The translations under genes and the position numbers were made by a program. Below, piece by piece: positions 34,244 to 42,732 of a stretch of DNA of 64,000 bases (position 1 is the first letter of the stretch; the number at the start of each line of letters is the position of its first letter). Where the stretch lies: NCBI GenBank assembly GCA_051967755.1, contig JBQDYD010000004.1:1-64000 (forward strand), read 5' to 3'. The notes beneath the pieces were generated by a model that had not been told where the DNA came from, searched no databases, and was given only the letters and a program-made list of their open reading frames with translations. Origin of the DNA: UBA1672 sp051967755. GTDB lineage: Bacteria > Pseudomonadota > Alphaproteobacteria > Micavibrionales > Micavibrionaceae.

Positions 34244-35145
34244 TTGGATGCTTCTTTCATTGTTTGTTTTAATATAGAAATATCTCGTATAGGCGGGTTG
34301 CCGAACATGCGCGCATATTCCCGGCTAAATTGTGGGGCACTTTCATAGCCTACTTGATGTGCGGTTGTTGCCGCGTCTTGTTTGTTAACAATCATCAGAT
34401 TTCGTGCTTCCATCAACCTAAGGGATTTTTGATATTGCAGGGGGCTCATGGCTGTGACGGATTTAAAATGCGCATGAAAGGATGATGCGCTCATGCCCGA
34501 AATATTGGCCAATTCATCAATGCTAAGGGTTTTGCGAAAGTCTGTTTTTATTTTCTCAATGGCACTGGCTATGCGTTGCATGTGGCTGCCTCTTAAGGCT
34601 GTCTGCGCAATGATATCGCCGTGGTCACTGAGAAGTGCGCGGTAATAAATCTCACGTTTCATTTGTTGTGCAAGGATAGGGATATCATTCGGTGTATTGA
34701 GAAGGCGCGCGAGCCTGATAACACTCTCGCCCATTTCTTCGCTCGTTTTTCCGGTGAATATACCGCGCGTTGTTGTGCCCTTGTTAAGGGCGGGGTGGTT
34801 TGTGTGTAGCAAGAGTTCGGAGAGCATCGGCAGGTCGATATCAACTTTTATAATAAAGTAAGGCTTTTCTTTTGATGCATGCGTGACACGCCCCATGACC
34901 GGTAAGTCAACAGATACGATCAGGAATTCACCGGGGCCGTATGTGTAGACGTCTTTATCCAGCATAACTTGCTTTCTCCCTTGTGCCACGAAACAAAGGC
35001 TGGGGTTGTATACGCCCGGTAAAGATGTCTCGGTATTTGTGGCGCGAAAGAAGGTGACGCCCGGAATTACGGTTTCATTGATCCCTTCGTGTTTGGAGTT
35101 ATGGTCAATTATACCAAGAAGTTCCGTGCGGTTGCTTTCGTTCAT
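34240..35145 (-). CDS. AraC-family transcription regulator
   Basis: The 301-residue protein has an N-terminal AraC_N cupin-like domain (PSLCFVAQGRKQVML, YGPGEFLIVSVDLPV) and a C-terminal pair of helix-turn-helix motifs (LSIDELANISGMSASSFHAHFKSVTAMSPLQYQKS, split here at SSFHAHF; then QVGYESAPQFSREYARMFG). It is divergently transcribed from the short-chain dehydrogenase at 35317 with about 170 bases between, the common layout for an AraC activator and its target. It overlaps the 3' end of the convergent upstream gene by four bases. Confidence 0.92.
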   Translation of the reverse strand: MNESNRTELLGIIDHNSKHEGINETVIPGVTFFRATNTETSLPGVYNPSLCFVAQGRKQVMLDKDVYTYGPGEFLIVSVDLPVMGRVTHASKEKPYFIIKVDIDLPMLSELLLHTNHPALNKGTTTRGIFTGKTSEEMGESVIRLARLLNTPNDIPILAQQMKREIYYRALLSDHGDIIAQTALRGSHMQRIASAIEKIKTDFRKTLSIDELANISGMSASSFHAHFKSVTAMSPLQYQKSLRLMEARNLMIVNKQDAATTAHQVGYESAPQFSREYARMFGNPPIRDISILKQTMKEASN

Positions 35146-35316
35146 ATTTTTGTTTTCTTATAAGGGTTTGGGTGATTATATTTTATCTTACTCTTATTCA
35201 AAATTCTATAATTGTTATTGTGGTTTGCAGGAATAGGTAATCATTGCGGATGATTGTGTATTATCGGAACTGTCATTTTTAAATACACTTGAAGACATAA
35301 CGTGAAGGAGATAAGA

Positions 35317-36072
35317 ATGACGAAGATTGCACTAATAACAGGCAGTAGCCGCGGACTGGGTAAAAGTATGGCATTGCATTTGGCCTATCATGGGCGAGAT
35401 GTGATTATAACATATCACAGCCAAAAAGAGCAGGCGCAAGCTGTTGTGAAATCCATTGAGGAAATGGGACAAAAGGCCGTCGCCTTGCAATTGGATGTAA
35501 GGGATGCTTCGGGTTTTTCCGCTTTCGCAAATGCGGTGCGTGATGCGCTGAAGGAGAATTGGGGGCGTGATGATTTCGATTATTTAATCAATAATGCAGG
35601 AAGCGGCATATGGGCAGAGTATGAAAAAACATCAGAAGAGCAATTCGACAATATGATGAAGGAGCACGTAAAGGCTCCGTTCTTCCTAACGCAGGCTTTA
35701 TTGCCCCTGATTAAACAGGGCGGGCGTATTTTGAATGTATCATCCGGCTTGACGCGAATGATTATGCCGGGCTACGCGGCCTATGCGGTTATGAAGACAG
35801 CGGTAGAGGGCTTATCGCTTTATATGGCGAAGGAGTTAGGGCCACGCGGCATTGCCGTGAATACTTTGGCGCCGGGGGCGATTGAAACAGATTTCGGCGG
35901 CGGGGTGGTGCGCGATAATGCTGACCTGAATGCAGAAATTGCGAGTGTTACATCGCTGGGGCGTGTTGGCTTACCAGAGGATATCGGCGGGGCAGTTGCT
36001 TCTATTCTGGCTGATGAGGCAGGGTGGATAAATGCGCAGCGCATCGAGGTTTCCGGCGGCCAGCGCTTGTGA
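35317..36072 (+). CDS. Short-chain dehydrogenase/reductase
   Basis: ATG 35317 follows AAGGAG at ideal spacing and gives 251 residues. It has the NAD(P)-binding TGSSRGLGKS, NNAGSG, the catalytic Ser in ILNVSSG and the YAVMK Tyr/Lys pair, plus the C-terminal SGGQRL end typical of FabG-like enzymes. It reduces or oxidises a carbonyl or alcohol with NAD(P); the substrate is unknown. Position 34-35 after the first strand holds TYHSQ, which more often accompanies NADP use. The divergent AraC gene probably controls it. Confidence 0.9.
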   Translation: MTKIALITGSSRGLGKSMALHLAYHGRDVIITYHSQKEQAQAVVKSIEEMGQKAVALQLDVRDASGFSAFANAVRDALKENWGRDDFDYLINNAGSGIWAEYEKTSEEQFDNMMKEHVKAPFFLTQALLPLIKQGGRILNVSSGLTRMIMPGYAAYAVMKTAVEGLSLYMAKELGPRGIAVNTLAPGAIETDFGGGVVRDNADLNAEIASVTSLGRVGLPEDIGGAVASILADEAGWINAQRIEVSGGQRL

Positions 36073-36095
36073 TTTTCTCAGCCTTATAGTTTTGT

Positions 36096-36125
36096 CAAAG
36101 CTCTATTTTTTTTAATAGGGCTTTG
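36096..36125. terminator. Strong hairpin after the dehydrogenase gene
   Basis: CAAAGCTCTATT pairs with AATAGGGCTTTG (one G-T pair) around a six-T loop. It begins 24 bases after the dehydrogenase stop, and probably stabilises or ends the transcript, though no T-run follows the stem. It separates the dehydrogenase from the four-gene AAA+ operon. Confidence 0.45.
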
Positions 36126-36291
36126 ATGGCATTTGGGAAGCCTTGGTTATAGTAAAAGCTTTAAAGAAAACAGCAATTAAAACCGAGCTAGGATCTATAT
36201 TAAAGCAATGCAGTCTTTTACGCTGGGTTTTTGCCGAAACTATGCTAAGTTTGATTTGCTTAATATATTACACGCATAAGGAGATTGTGGA

Positions 36292-38004
36292 ATGGCTTCA
36301 GGTAGCTCTAAGGGGAAGAAGAGTACAAGTTCGGAAATTGACCAGTTAATGCAGCAGGCACGCTCAACTTCACGTAGGCAAAGTGAAAGCAGTAAAGCCG
36401 GTGCGAAGCGTGAAGATGCAAAATTCTCCAGTAAGTTTGCCAATATGGAAGCAAACACATTCTACAAGATCATGTTCGATCCTGACGCTTCTCCTGCAGA
36501 AAAGATGAAGTCTGTCGCGCAATCGCTAAGTTTTGAAGACAATAAGGAAGATGCGAAAGAGAAGCTCGAAGAATTCCGTCAGTTTAAAGAATATCTTCAA
36601 TATGAGCGTAAACGCATGGCGCAGCAGATTATTGATCTGACTGACACAGAAGCATTTTCAGAATTAAAAATGGTTTATGATGAGCTGAATAACGCGCTGA
36701 TCGCCTTTGAAGATAAAATTAATCCCCTGACTGATATTGTTGATGCGGTTTATGAACTGCGTATGAATGGCGTGACCTTTGATGCGTTCAGAGAGATTAC
36801 CGAAGACAAAGAAGCAGAGGCGCGCATTGCCGCCCTTAAAGAAGAGCAGCAAAAGCAGCTTGAAGATCTTGAGAAAAGCATCCGCAATATTCAGCGTAAC
36901 GTTGCCATCTGGGGCGAGGATAAGGCATTTTTTGGTCTTGGCGGTGTTAAGCAATCAGCGCGTGAGAAAATTGCACAGGCGCAGTTGGAGCTTAAGGAGC
37001 GTGAAGATGATTTAGGCAGTTTGATCGAAACCATGAAAGATGAAAGCCAGTATGCCTTACCTGAATCTGAATTGGATGCGAAATTCTTAGAGTCAAAATC
37101 AAAATTACGCGAATTGCTCGATATTAGTTCTGATGATCATAAGCAGCGTCAGGCAGATCTTGTGAAATCCGCACAACATTTTGTAAATACAACGGAAGCG
37201 CGTGTATCGAGCATTTCAGACCATTTTGATGGCATGGATAAGCAAATTGAAAACTTGTTGGATGCGAATTATTCCATGCGCGAAATTTACGCGATTATGA
37301 ATGATGCCACGAAAGAAGCGCATAAGGATAACGAAGAATTCCGCGACACATTAAAACCTGCGGATGACTCCTTGAGCGATATTGAAAAGATGACAGTGGA
37401 GGGGCAAAAGCGCGATTTGGAAAACTATATCGGCGCGCTCAATGCATCATCAGTTGATACAACGGCTGTCTTCGCGGAATTGACCAATGCCGGTCACCGC
37501 ATCAAATCGATGAAAGATGGTAATGATCAGCAAATCACAAAAACACGTCAACTGCATAGCTCAGGCGTGGCGAGTGTGGCAGATCAGCTAAGTACAGTAT
37601 TACAGGCAGTGTCTGCTGCGGCTCTGGGTGAGTCATCAGAAATGGCGCGCATGTCATTGGAGCGTATGAACCAGAAAACATCTGACTTGTCTCAAAAAGA
37701 AGTTATCCGTATCGCGCTTGGTACGCATGAACAAAACAGCGAACTCTCCAAAGCTTTGGAAGGGTTGGAGCAGTACGGCGAGGTTATCCGCACGGCAACC
37801 AGCATCACGCGCGAAGGCCTGCAAGAAACCAAAGAGTTGCTCGGTCAACTGGAGGAAACGGCAAAAGACGTTCAGGAAGACGTTAAGGAGTCTATCTCTG
37901 TGGCCGCCGAGGTTGTCGCCGGTGAAAATAACGCAGGCTCAAGCGATGATAGTGACGGCTCTGACGGGGACGGGCCAAACCCATTCGGATTGACCGGAAG
38001 TTAA
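36292..38004 (+). CDS. Long coiled-coil protein, first gene of the AAA+/M50 operon
   Basis: The 570-residue cytoplasmic protein starts 8 bases after AAGGAG. A Ser/Lys-rich N-terminus (1-45) is followed by nearly continuous charged helices: AKEKLEEFRQFKEYLQYERKR at about 98, AEARIAALKEEQQKQLEDLEK at about 172 and a hydrophobic-poor central segment (AIWGEDKAFFGLGGVKQSAREKI). A more Ala-rich helical section (420-520) comes next, and an acidic disordered tail (SSDDSDGSDGDGPNPFG). There is no membrane helix. The pattern is that of an adaptor or scaffold. It is 10 bases upstream of the AAA+ gene and probably supplies the substrate-binding or assembly role that the AAA+ protein lacks without an N-domain. 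I do not recognise a family. Confidence 0.75.
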   Translation: MASGSSKGKKSTSSEIDQLMQQARSTSRRQSESSKAGAKREDAKFSSKFANMEANTFYKIMFDPDASPAEKMKSVAQSLSFEDNKEDAKEKLEEFRQFKEYLQYERKRMAQQIIDLTDTEAFSELKMVYDELNNALIAFEDKINPLTDIVDAVYELRMNGVTFDAFREITEDKEAEARIAALKEEQQKQLEDLEKSIRNIQRNVAIWGEDKAFFGLGGVKQSAREKIAQAQLELKEREDDLGSLIETMKDESQYALPESELDAKFLESKSKLRELLDISSDDHKQRQADLVKSAQHFVNTTEARVSSISDHFDGMDKQIENLLDANYSMREIYAIMNDATKEAHKDNEEFRDTLKPADDSLSDIEKMTVEGQKRDLENYIGALNASSVDTTAVFAELTNAGHRIKSMKDGNDQQITKTRQLHSSGVASVADQLSTVLQAVSAAALGESSEMARMSLERMNQKTSDLSQKEVIRIALGTHEQNSELSKALEGLEQYGEVIRTATSITREGLQETKELLGQLEETAKDVQEDVKESISVAAEVVAGENNAGSSDDSDGSDGDGPNPFGLTGS

Positions 38005-38014
38005 GGATAATTCA

Positions 38015-40144
38015 ATGACCACAAGCAACACACAACAAAGCTTCCTTATTAGAGGCTCGGATTATCTCGCGCGCTTTGACGGATTTTCTCTGGTCGGGCG
38101 TGACGAAGAGTTAAAGAAACTTTCGCGTATTTTAATGCGTAATAAAGCAAACAGTGTTTTGCTTGTTGGCCCCGGCGGCGTTGGCTGTACCGCTCTATGC
38201 CTTGGTGTTGAAGAAAGTAAATCAAAGGCTGATACGCCGTTTGATATCCTCAATAAACGCCTTTTTTGGCTGGATACGGATGGATTATTCTCTTCCGGCG
38301 ATGCCAATACGATGAACGAAAATTTCCAAAAACTGTTGCGCCGCCTGTCGCATTATCCGGATACTTTATTGGTCATCGAAGATATACGCGATTTCATTGA
38401 GGCGACACGCAATAATGGGTGTACGAATTTTATCAATGCATTGATGCGCAGTATTGAGCGCGGGAAATTTCAAGCCATTTTTGAGGCGCATGACGATGAT
38501 ATGGAGGTTGTTTTAAAATGCCATTCCAATATCACTGAATTTTTTACAATGCTCGATTTGAAAGAGCCTGAGGGCGATGATTTAAATAATATTGTCAATT
38601 CCGCCGTAAAACGTCTGCAAAGCCATCATAAAATTGCCATCGCGGATGAGGCGATTGAAACCTCTATTCAACTGACCAGCAAATATCGTGTTCGTGAAAT
38701 GAGCTTGAGCCGCGCACAGCCCGAGCGCAGCCTAAACTTGCTGGATCGTGCATTCACATCATATCGCCAAGAGGCGCACGCAAATCCGCCCGGCATGGAT
38801 GCAGAGGAATGGAAAGAAACGCAAAACACACTTCGCAGGCTTCACAAAAACCAAAGTGACGGAGAAGAGGCGCTGCGTAAGTTAGAGGATGAGCTGGAAG
38901 CGCAACGCGAAAAAGATATAAAAACGCAAGAAGAGCGCCTTAAATCCAAAGAAGAAAACCCCGAAAAACAAGAGTTTCAATCATTCAGCATCAGATCATC
39001 CAAAGGGGGATTTGAAAGTGAAGAGGTCAATCTTTTGAAGAAGAAGATTGAGGAGATGCAAAAAGCCGTACAGAAAAACAAGGCGGAATTCCTTGCCTTA
39101 ACTGAGACCATTAATAAAGACCTGGAGCTTACTGCGGAGCATGTTCTGCGTGAGTTTAGTCAGCTCTCCGGCATTCCTGCCAATAAGCTCAACCAAGATG
39201 AGCGCGCGAAATTATTGGGACTGGATGACAGCCTGAAATCACGTGTTTTCGGACAGGATCATGCGGTTAATAAATTGGCGGATGCGGTGCGTGTTGCCCG
39301 TGTCGGCTTGAAAGATCCGAATAAACCACAAGCATCTTTTATGTTCTTGGGGCCATCAGGTGTTGGTAAAACTGAAATGGCAAAAGCGTTGACGGCGGCG
39401 CTACATGATGATGAACGTGCATTACTTCGGTTTGATATGTCTGAATATATGGAGAAACACGCCGTTGCGAAATTAATTGGTGCGCCTCCGGGGTATGAGG
39501 GGTATGAAGCAGGCGGGATATTGACCAACGCCATGCGCCGTAACCCGTACGTTATTATTTTGTTCGATGAAATTGAAAAAGCCCACCCTGATGTCTTTAA
39601 CGTCTTTCTTCAGGTTCTTGATGACGGGCGTTTGACGGATAATCGTGGCTTGACTGTATCCTTTAGCGAAGCTGTCATTATCATGACGACAAATATCGGT
39701 CAGAAGAACTTTCTGGATGATACGCTTAGCTTTGAACAGGCCGAGCATGAAACTAAGCTGGAGCTTGATGAAGTATACCGCCCTGAATTTTTGAACCGTT
39801 TTAACGGGCGCCAGAATATTGTGTGCTTTAACGCACTTGATTTGGCTGTGATTGAGAAAATCGCGGCGCGCGAAATCACGAAGCTCAACGCTCAGATCAA
39901 AGCACAAGGCAAAGATTTGAGTATCTCGATTTCAGATGAATCGCTCGCGGCGATTTGTAAGGACCATTACACCCCGTCCAACGGTGCACGCGGTATACCC
40001 GGATATTTCGCGACAACGATTCATCCGGTTGTTGCGCGTACATTATTGGAGGTTGAGCAAGCAAGCGGTGTGATGGAGGTTGTCTATGATGCGCAGACAA
40101 AGACATTGGATATCATTCCACCAAAAGTAACCAAGGCGGCATAG
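38015..40144 (+). CDS. ClpB/ClpA-like AAA+ unfoldase with inactive first ATPase site
   Basis: The 709-residue protein has two AAA+ modules and no Clp N-domain. Module 1 (about 22-250) has Walker A GPGGVGCT at 52-59, with Cys58 in place of the essential Lys, and a weak Walker B (LLVIED, 118-123). A charged helical middle domain spans about 258-375. Module 2 (about 405-700) is intact: Walker A GPSGVGKT at 446-453, Walker B IILFDE, sensor 1 in IIMTTNIG, arginine finger in RPEFLNRF and sensor 2 in NGARG. The pore loop reads GYEG (493-496) where ClpB has GYVG. ATP use by module 2 is expected; the substrate is unknown. No ClpP-binding IGF/L loop is evident, so degradation with ClpP is not indicated. 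Confidence 0.88.
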   Translation: MTTSNTQQSFLIRGSDYLARFDGFSLVGRDEELKKLSRILMRNKANSVLLVGPGGVGCTALCLGVEESKSKADTPFDILNKRLFWLDTDGLFSSGDANTMNENFQKLLRRLSHYPDTLLVIEDIRDFIEATRNNGCTNFINALMRSIERGKFQAIFEAHDDDMEVVLKCHSNITEFFTMLDLKEPEGDDLNNIVNSAVKRLQSHHKIAIADEAIETSIQLTSKYRVREMSLSRAQPERSLNLLDRAFTSYRQEAHANPPGMDAEEWKETQNTLRRLHKNQSDGEEALRKLEDELEAQREKDIKTQEERLKSKEENPEKQEFQSFSIRSSKGGFESEEVNLLKKKIEEMQKAVQKNKAEFLALTETINKDLELTAEHVLREFSQLSGIPANKLNQDERAKLLGLDDSLKSRVFGQDHAVNKLADAVRVARVGLKDPNKPQASFMFLGPSGVGKTEMAKALTAALHDDERALLRFDMSEYMEKHAVAKLIGAPPGYEGYEAGGILTNAMRRNPYVIILFDEIEKAHPDVFNVFLQVLDDGRLTDNRGLTVSFSEAVIIMTTNIGQKNFLDDTLSFEQAEHETKLELDEVYRPEFLNRFNGRQNIVCFNALDLAVIEKIAAREITKLNAQIKAQGKDLSISISDESLAAICKDHYTPSNGARGIPGYFATTIHPVVARTLLEVEQASGVMEVVYDAQTKTLDIIPPKVTKAA

Positions 40145-40159
40145 GCAAGGGAAGGGCGT

Positions 40160-40942
40160 ATGAGTGAATCCCATGAGGAAATGCTGAAACGGGCAGAGCG
40201 CCTTAAATCACGTACGGCATCAAATAAAAAAGATCGATCGCGTAAACATAAAAAGTCTGCGTTAGGTCAGGCCGAACAAAATATCAAAGATATTCACGAA
40301 ACATATACCAGTGTAACGGGGACGATTGGCTGGCTGTATGGCAATGTCATCAGGCCTGTGATTTCACATCCATGGATTAGAAAGCCGTTTCAATGGTATC
40401 GCGCATTGTGGGAGCGCATCGTCTATGTGACAGATAAAGACGGCGATGAGGCCTTCTCTAAGCAGCGCGCAGGGCTTATGGTGCTTGCCACATTATTTTG
40501 CCTGTATCTTTTACCGTCATTCTTAAGCGGGACGGTGGAGTTCTTTTGGGATACAACCCGCATGGCGACAACCTATAAACATCAAGAAACATGGTATCTG
40601 GGAAAGTCACAAGAAATTGACGCGCAAGGGAATGTTTTTTCCGCGCAAGGGTGTGAATCTATTCGTTGTACCGATCAAACCAGTATCTATTTCCGCATAA
40701 AGCCCTCGCTCGCGCATCATATCTGGAGCTTGTATCATAACAAGAATATATTCTTTCCTGACTACGTGGCGGCGGGAATTCAAAATGATATCAATAAATG
40801 CAAAGTCACAGGATATGGCGTGCGCTGGAAATTCTTGGTTAGAAATTGGGACGTGTATCCGCAAATACTAAGCGTTGATTGTGCACCTCTTACTGAAAAT
40901 GAGATTAAACAGTCAGAAGGTGATTTAGGCGATGGCCGCTGA
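40160..40942 (+). CDS. Bitopic membrane protein with four periplasmic cysteines
   Basis: The 260-residue protein has a basic cytoplasmic N-terminus (1-100, very Lys/Arg-rich at 8-33) and one membrane helix at about 104-123 (AGLMVLATLFCLYLLPSFL). Its periplasmic domain of about 135 residues contains cysteines 165, 170, 214 and 241, which could form two disulfides. The C-terminal region IQNDINKCKVTGYGVRWKFL followed by YPQILSVDC is faintly like DUF1523-type domains, not enough to assign. It is 15 bases after the AAA+ gene and overlaps the next gene by 11 bases. A role in tethering the AAA+ protein to the membrane, or linking periplasmic sensing to it, is plausible. Confidence 0.75.
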   Translation: MSESHEEMLKRAERLKSRTASNKKDRSRKHKKSALGQAEQNIKDIHETYTSVTGTIGWLYGNVIRPVISHPWIRKPFQWYRALWERIVYVTDKDGDEAFSKQRAGLMVLATLFCLYLLPSFLSGTVEFFWDTTRMATTYKHQETWYLGKSQEIDAQGNVFSAQGCESIRCTDQTSIYFRIKPSLAHHIWSLYHNKNIFFPDYVAAGIQNDINKCKVTGYGVRWKFLVRNWDVYPQILSVDCAPLTENEIKQSEGDLGDGR

Positions 40943-41735
40943 TACACATACACCATCCCCGAAACGCAATGATTTTTTGGCGTTTATAGCCACCTTAGGG
41001 CTGGCCTTTGCTTTGTCGTATATTCCGGTTATTCATTGGCCTATGCAATGGATGGAAACATTTTTTCATGAAATCAGCCACGGTTTAGCCTCTATCCTGA
41101 CGGGGGGACGGATCGTAAGTATCGAACTCAATATAAACGGGTCGGGTTGGTGTCGTTCGGTTACGAACTTGCGCCTTTTTACGACATTTTCAGGATATTT
41201 CGGCGCGGTCATTTGGGGTGGGTTAATCTATGTTATGGCGGATAATGCTTCCCCTAAAAGCGCCGACAGGATTGCTATGCTCATACTGGGGTTGATCGGA
41301 ATGACGATGCTGCTTTGGGCGCGCGATGTTGTGACATGGGGCATATTGGGCATTATTGCCGTACCCTTTATCATTATACTAAAAACGAAAGAACTGGTTG
41401 CCGAACAAGTCTTTATGCGGTTTGCAGGGATTTATATCTTACTCAATGCCATTAAATCCCCCCTACATTTGCTTCGGAGTGAAACAGGCGGTGATGCCGC
41501 CACTATGCAGAGCCTCACCTTACTGCCGCAATTTATCTGGGTTATGATCTGGGTTATTCTTGGTGTCGGGACTTTGATTTTGCTTTTTGTGCGTCACATT
41601 TACACAGAAAAACGCGCCGCATCAGAAAATGAAAAGAACGCCGTTAAGACATCTGCGCATAAATCATTGCCAGAGCAATCTGTACTATCGCGAACGGAAT
41701 CGCTTTTGCAACAAATCCGGAAAATGAAAGATTAA
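40932..41735 (+). CDS. M50-like integral membrane metallopeptidase
   Basis: The 267-residue protein has about five or six membrane helices. The first ends before METFFHEISHGLASILTGG, whose H46-E47-xx-H50 is the zinc-binding HExxH of M50B-like site-2-protease relatives. The following GGRIVSIEL strand and the SGYFGAVIWGGLIYV helix are also typical of that group. The second conserved Asp ligand of classical S2P (in NxxPxxxLDG) is not obvious, so activity is uncertain. A charged cytoplasmic tail of about 60 residues ends the protein. Its start overlaps the preceding gene by 11 bases, strong evidence for a joint product. Confidence 0.82.
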   Translation: MAADTHTPSPKRNDFLAFIATLGLAFALSYIPVIHWPMQWMETFFHEISHGLASILTGGRIVSIELNINGSGWCRSVTNLRLFTTFSGYFGAVIWGGLIYVMADNASPKSADRIAMLILGLIGMTMLLWARDVVTWGILGIIAVPFIIILKTKELVAEQVFMRFAGIYILLNAIKSPLHLLRSETGGDAATMQSLTLLPQFIWVMIWVILGVGTLILLFVRHIYTEKRAASENEKNAVKTSAHKSLPEQSVLSRTESLLQQIRKMKD

Positions 41736-41785
41736 CCTTATGCTTGGTGGATGTCTATTTGGTGGGGGTGCTTAAACATACTGTT

Positions 41786-42109
41786 TTACGCCATATTTGA
41801 AAAAGCCTTAATAATAACAACGCCTGCTATGATGAATATTATGCCAATGATTGCAGGTAAGTCAGGTACTTGCTTATAAGTAAGTGCGGCTAAAATTGTT
41901 ACTAACGCGATACCCGCGCCGGCCCAAATAGCGTAGGCGACGCCGACTGGTATTGTTTTTAAAACAAGCGACAAAAAGTAAAATGCTCCGCCGTAACCTA
42001 TTATTACGACAATACTTGGAATAAGTTTCGTAAAGCCCTCAGAAGCTTTTAAAAAATTGGTGGAAATTACTTCTAAGATTATTGCTGCCGCAAGATATAC
42101 ATAAGCCAT
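41786..42109 (-). CDS. EmrE-like small multidrug resistance transporter
   Basis: The 107-residue protein has four membrane helices and the conserved membrane Glu13 in AAAIILEVISTN, then FLKASEGFTKLIPS, VGVAYAIWAGAGIALVT and PAIIGIIFIIAGV. This is very close to E. coli EmrE in layout and wording. It exchanges protons for lipophilic cations such as quaternary ammonium compounds. An AAGGAAA ribosome site lies upstream. I searched the 236-base leader by eye for a guanidine riboswitch and saw no convincing one, which fits an EmrE-type rather than a Gdx-type pump. Confidence 0.93.
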   Translation of the reverse strand: MAYVYLAAAIILEVISTNFLKASEGFTKLIPSIVVIIGYGGAFYFLSLVLKTIPVGVAYAIWAGAGIALVTILAALTYKQVPDLPAIIGIIFIIAGVVIIKAFSNMA

Positions 42110-42234
42110 TTTCTGTTTCCTTTTTTATGATCCTGAATATAGGCATATTGAAAGAAAATTAAACCGGAATATCTGTTGGGTGGGGTGATTTCCCCTTCGC
42201 ACTGTAAGGGGGAAAGCCTATAGGTGCTTTTATA

Positions 42235-42254
42235 TAAAAAAGTAGGGCGCTACT
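42235..42254 (-). terminator. Intrinsic terminator ahead of the EmrE-like gene
   Basis: On the minus strand AGTAG-CGCC-CTACT is followed by TTTTTTAT. It would stop transcripts coming from the OB-fold gene at 42346 before they enter the EmrE-like gene, giving the pump its own promoter. The stem is only five base pairs. Confidence 0.5.
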
Positions 42255-42301
42255 GGTTGTTTGATAAGCGAAGATATTAGGGCGGGGGTGGGCTTTGGTG
42301 A

Positions 42302-42336
42302 TGTAATGAAGGCCGATTTTAAGGGCCTTCATTACA
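42302..42336. terminator. Perfect 13-bp hairpin after the OB-fold gene
   Basis: TGTAATGAAGGCC pairs perfectly with GGCCTTCATTACA around a nine-base loop, ten bases beyond the stop of the minus-strand gene at 42346. No T-run follows on either strand, so it may protect the 3' end or act together with the T-tailed hairpin 50 bases further on. Confidence 0.55.
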
Positions 42337-42345
42337 CGATGGTAT

Positions 42346-42702
42346 TTATTGAGGAACAATAGATTCTACGTCGATCTCCGGGGTTTCCATGAAATCGTTT
42401 TCAATTTCCCCTCTGATCTCCACTTTTGTATTTTCGTCTACGGGGGTCTTGAATACCTCATTGTCGATTTCCACACGGATCTCACCGGTTTCATCAGCGA
42501 AGGTGTATTTCTCTTCAGAGACTTGCTTTGTTATTGTGCCTATAAGGCGAACATATTGGTCATCTTTACCGTTCGCTAAAACCTCAGAAACAGTTGTTAT
42601 ACTGTTGGCTGTGGGGCCTTTATATTGCGCTGAAGCTTCGGGTGCTGACGCTATTGTAACGCTTGCTGTTAAAGCGGCGAGGGTTAAAATTTTCTTTTTC
42701 AT
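42346..42702 (-). CDS. YgiW/YdeI-type periplasmic OB-fold stress protein
   Basis: The 118-residue protein has a signal peptide (cleavage near ASA/QYK) and a small bacterial OB fold (BOF) domain. The order VSEVLANGKDDQYVRLIGTI, YTFADETGEIRVEID and KVEIRGEIENDF is typical of the NirD/YgiW/YdeI family. Family members help E. coli and Salmonella withstand peroxide, cadmium, acid and cationic peptides, by an unknown mechanism; the ligand is not known. The neighbouring minus-strand genes are a drug pump and small cytoplasmic proteins, suggesting a stress-response run. Confidence 0.9.
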   Translation of the reverse strand: MKKKILTLAALTASVTIASAPEASAQYKGPTANSITTVSEVLANGKDDQYVRLIGTITKQVSEEKYTFADETGEIRVEIDNEVFKTPVDENTKVEIRGEIENDFMETPEIDVESIVPQ

Positions 42703-42732
42703 GTTTTATTTCCTTTTAAGTTGGGGGGAGGG

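Noticed and set aside
36292..40144. Type VI secretion or phage-like contractile system (ClpV-like AAA+)
   Set aside because: No sheath, tube, baseplate or TssJ-M genes are present, the ATPase lacks the ClpV N-domain, and its partners are membrane proteins of other kinds.
42110..42345. Guanidine riboswitch upstream of the small multidrug transporter
   Set aside because: The leader lacks the paired ACGR-loop hairpins of guanidine-II and the conserved guanidine-I core by eye, and the transporter is EmrE-like rather than Gdx-like.
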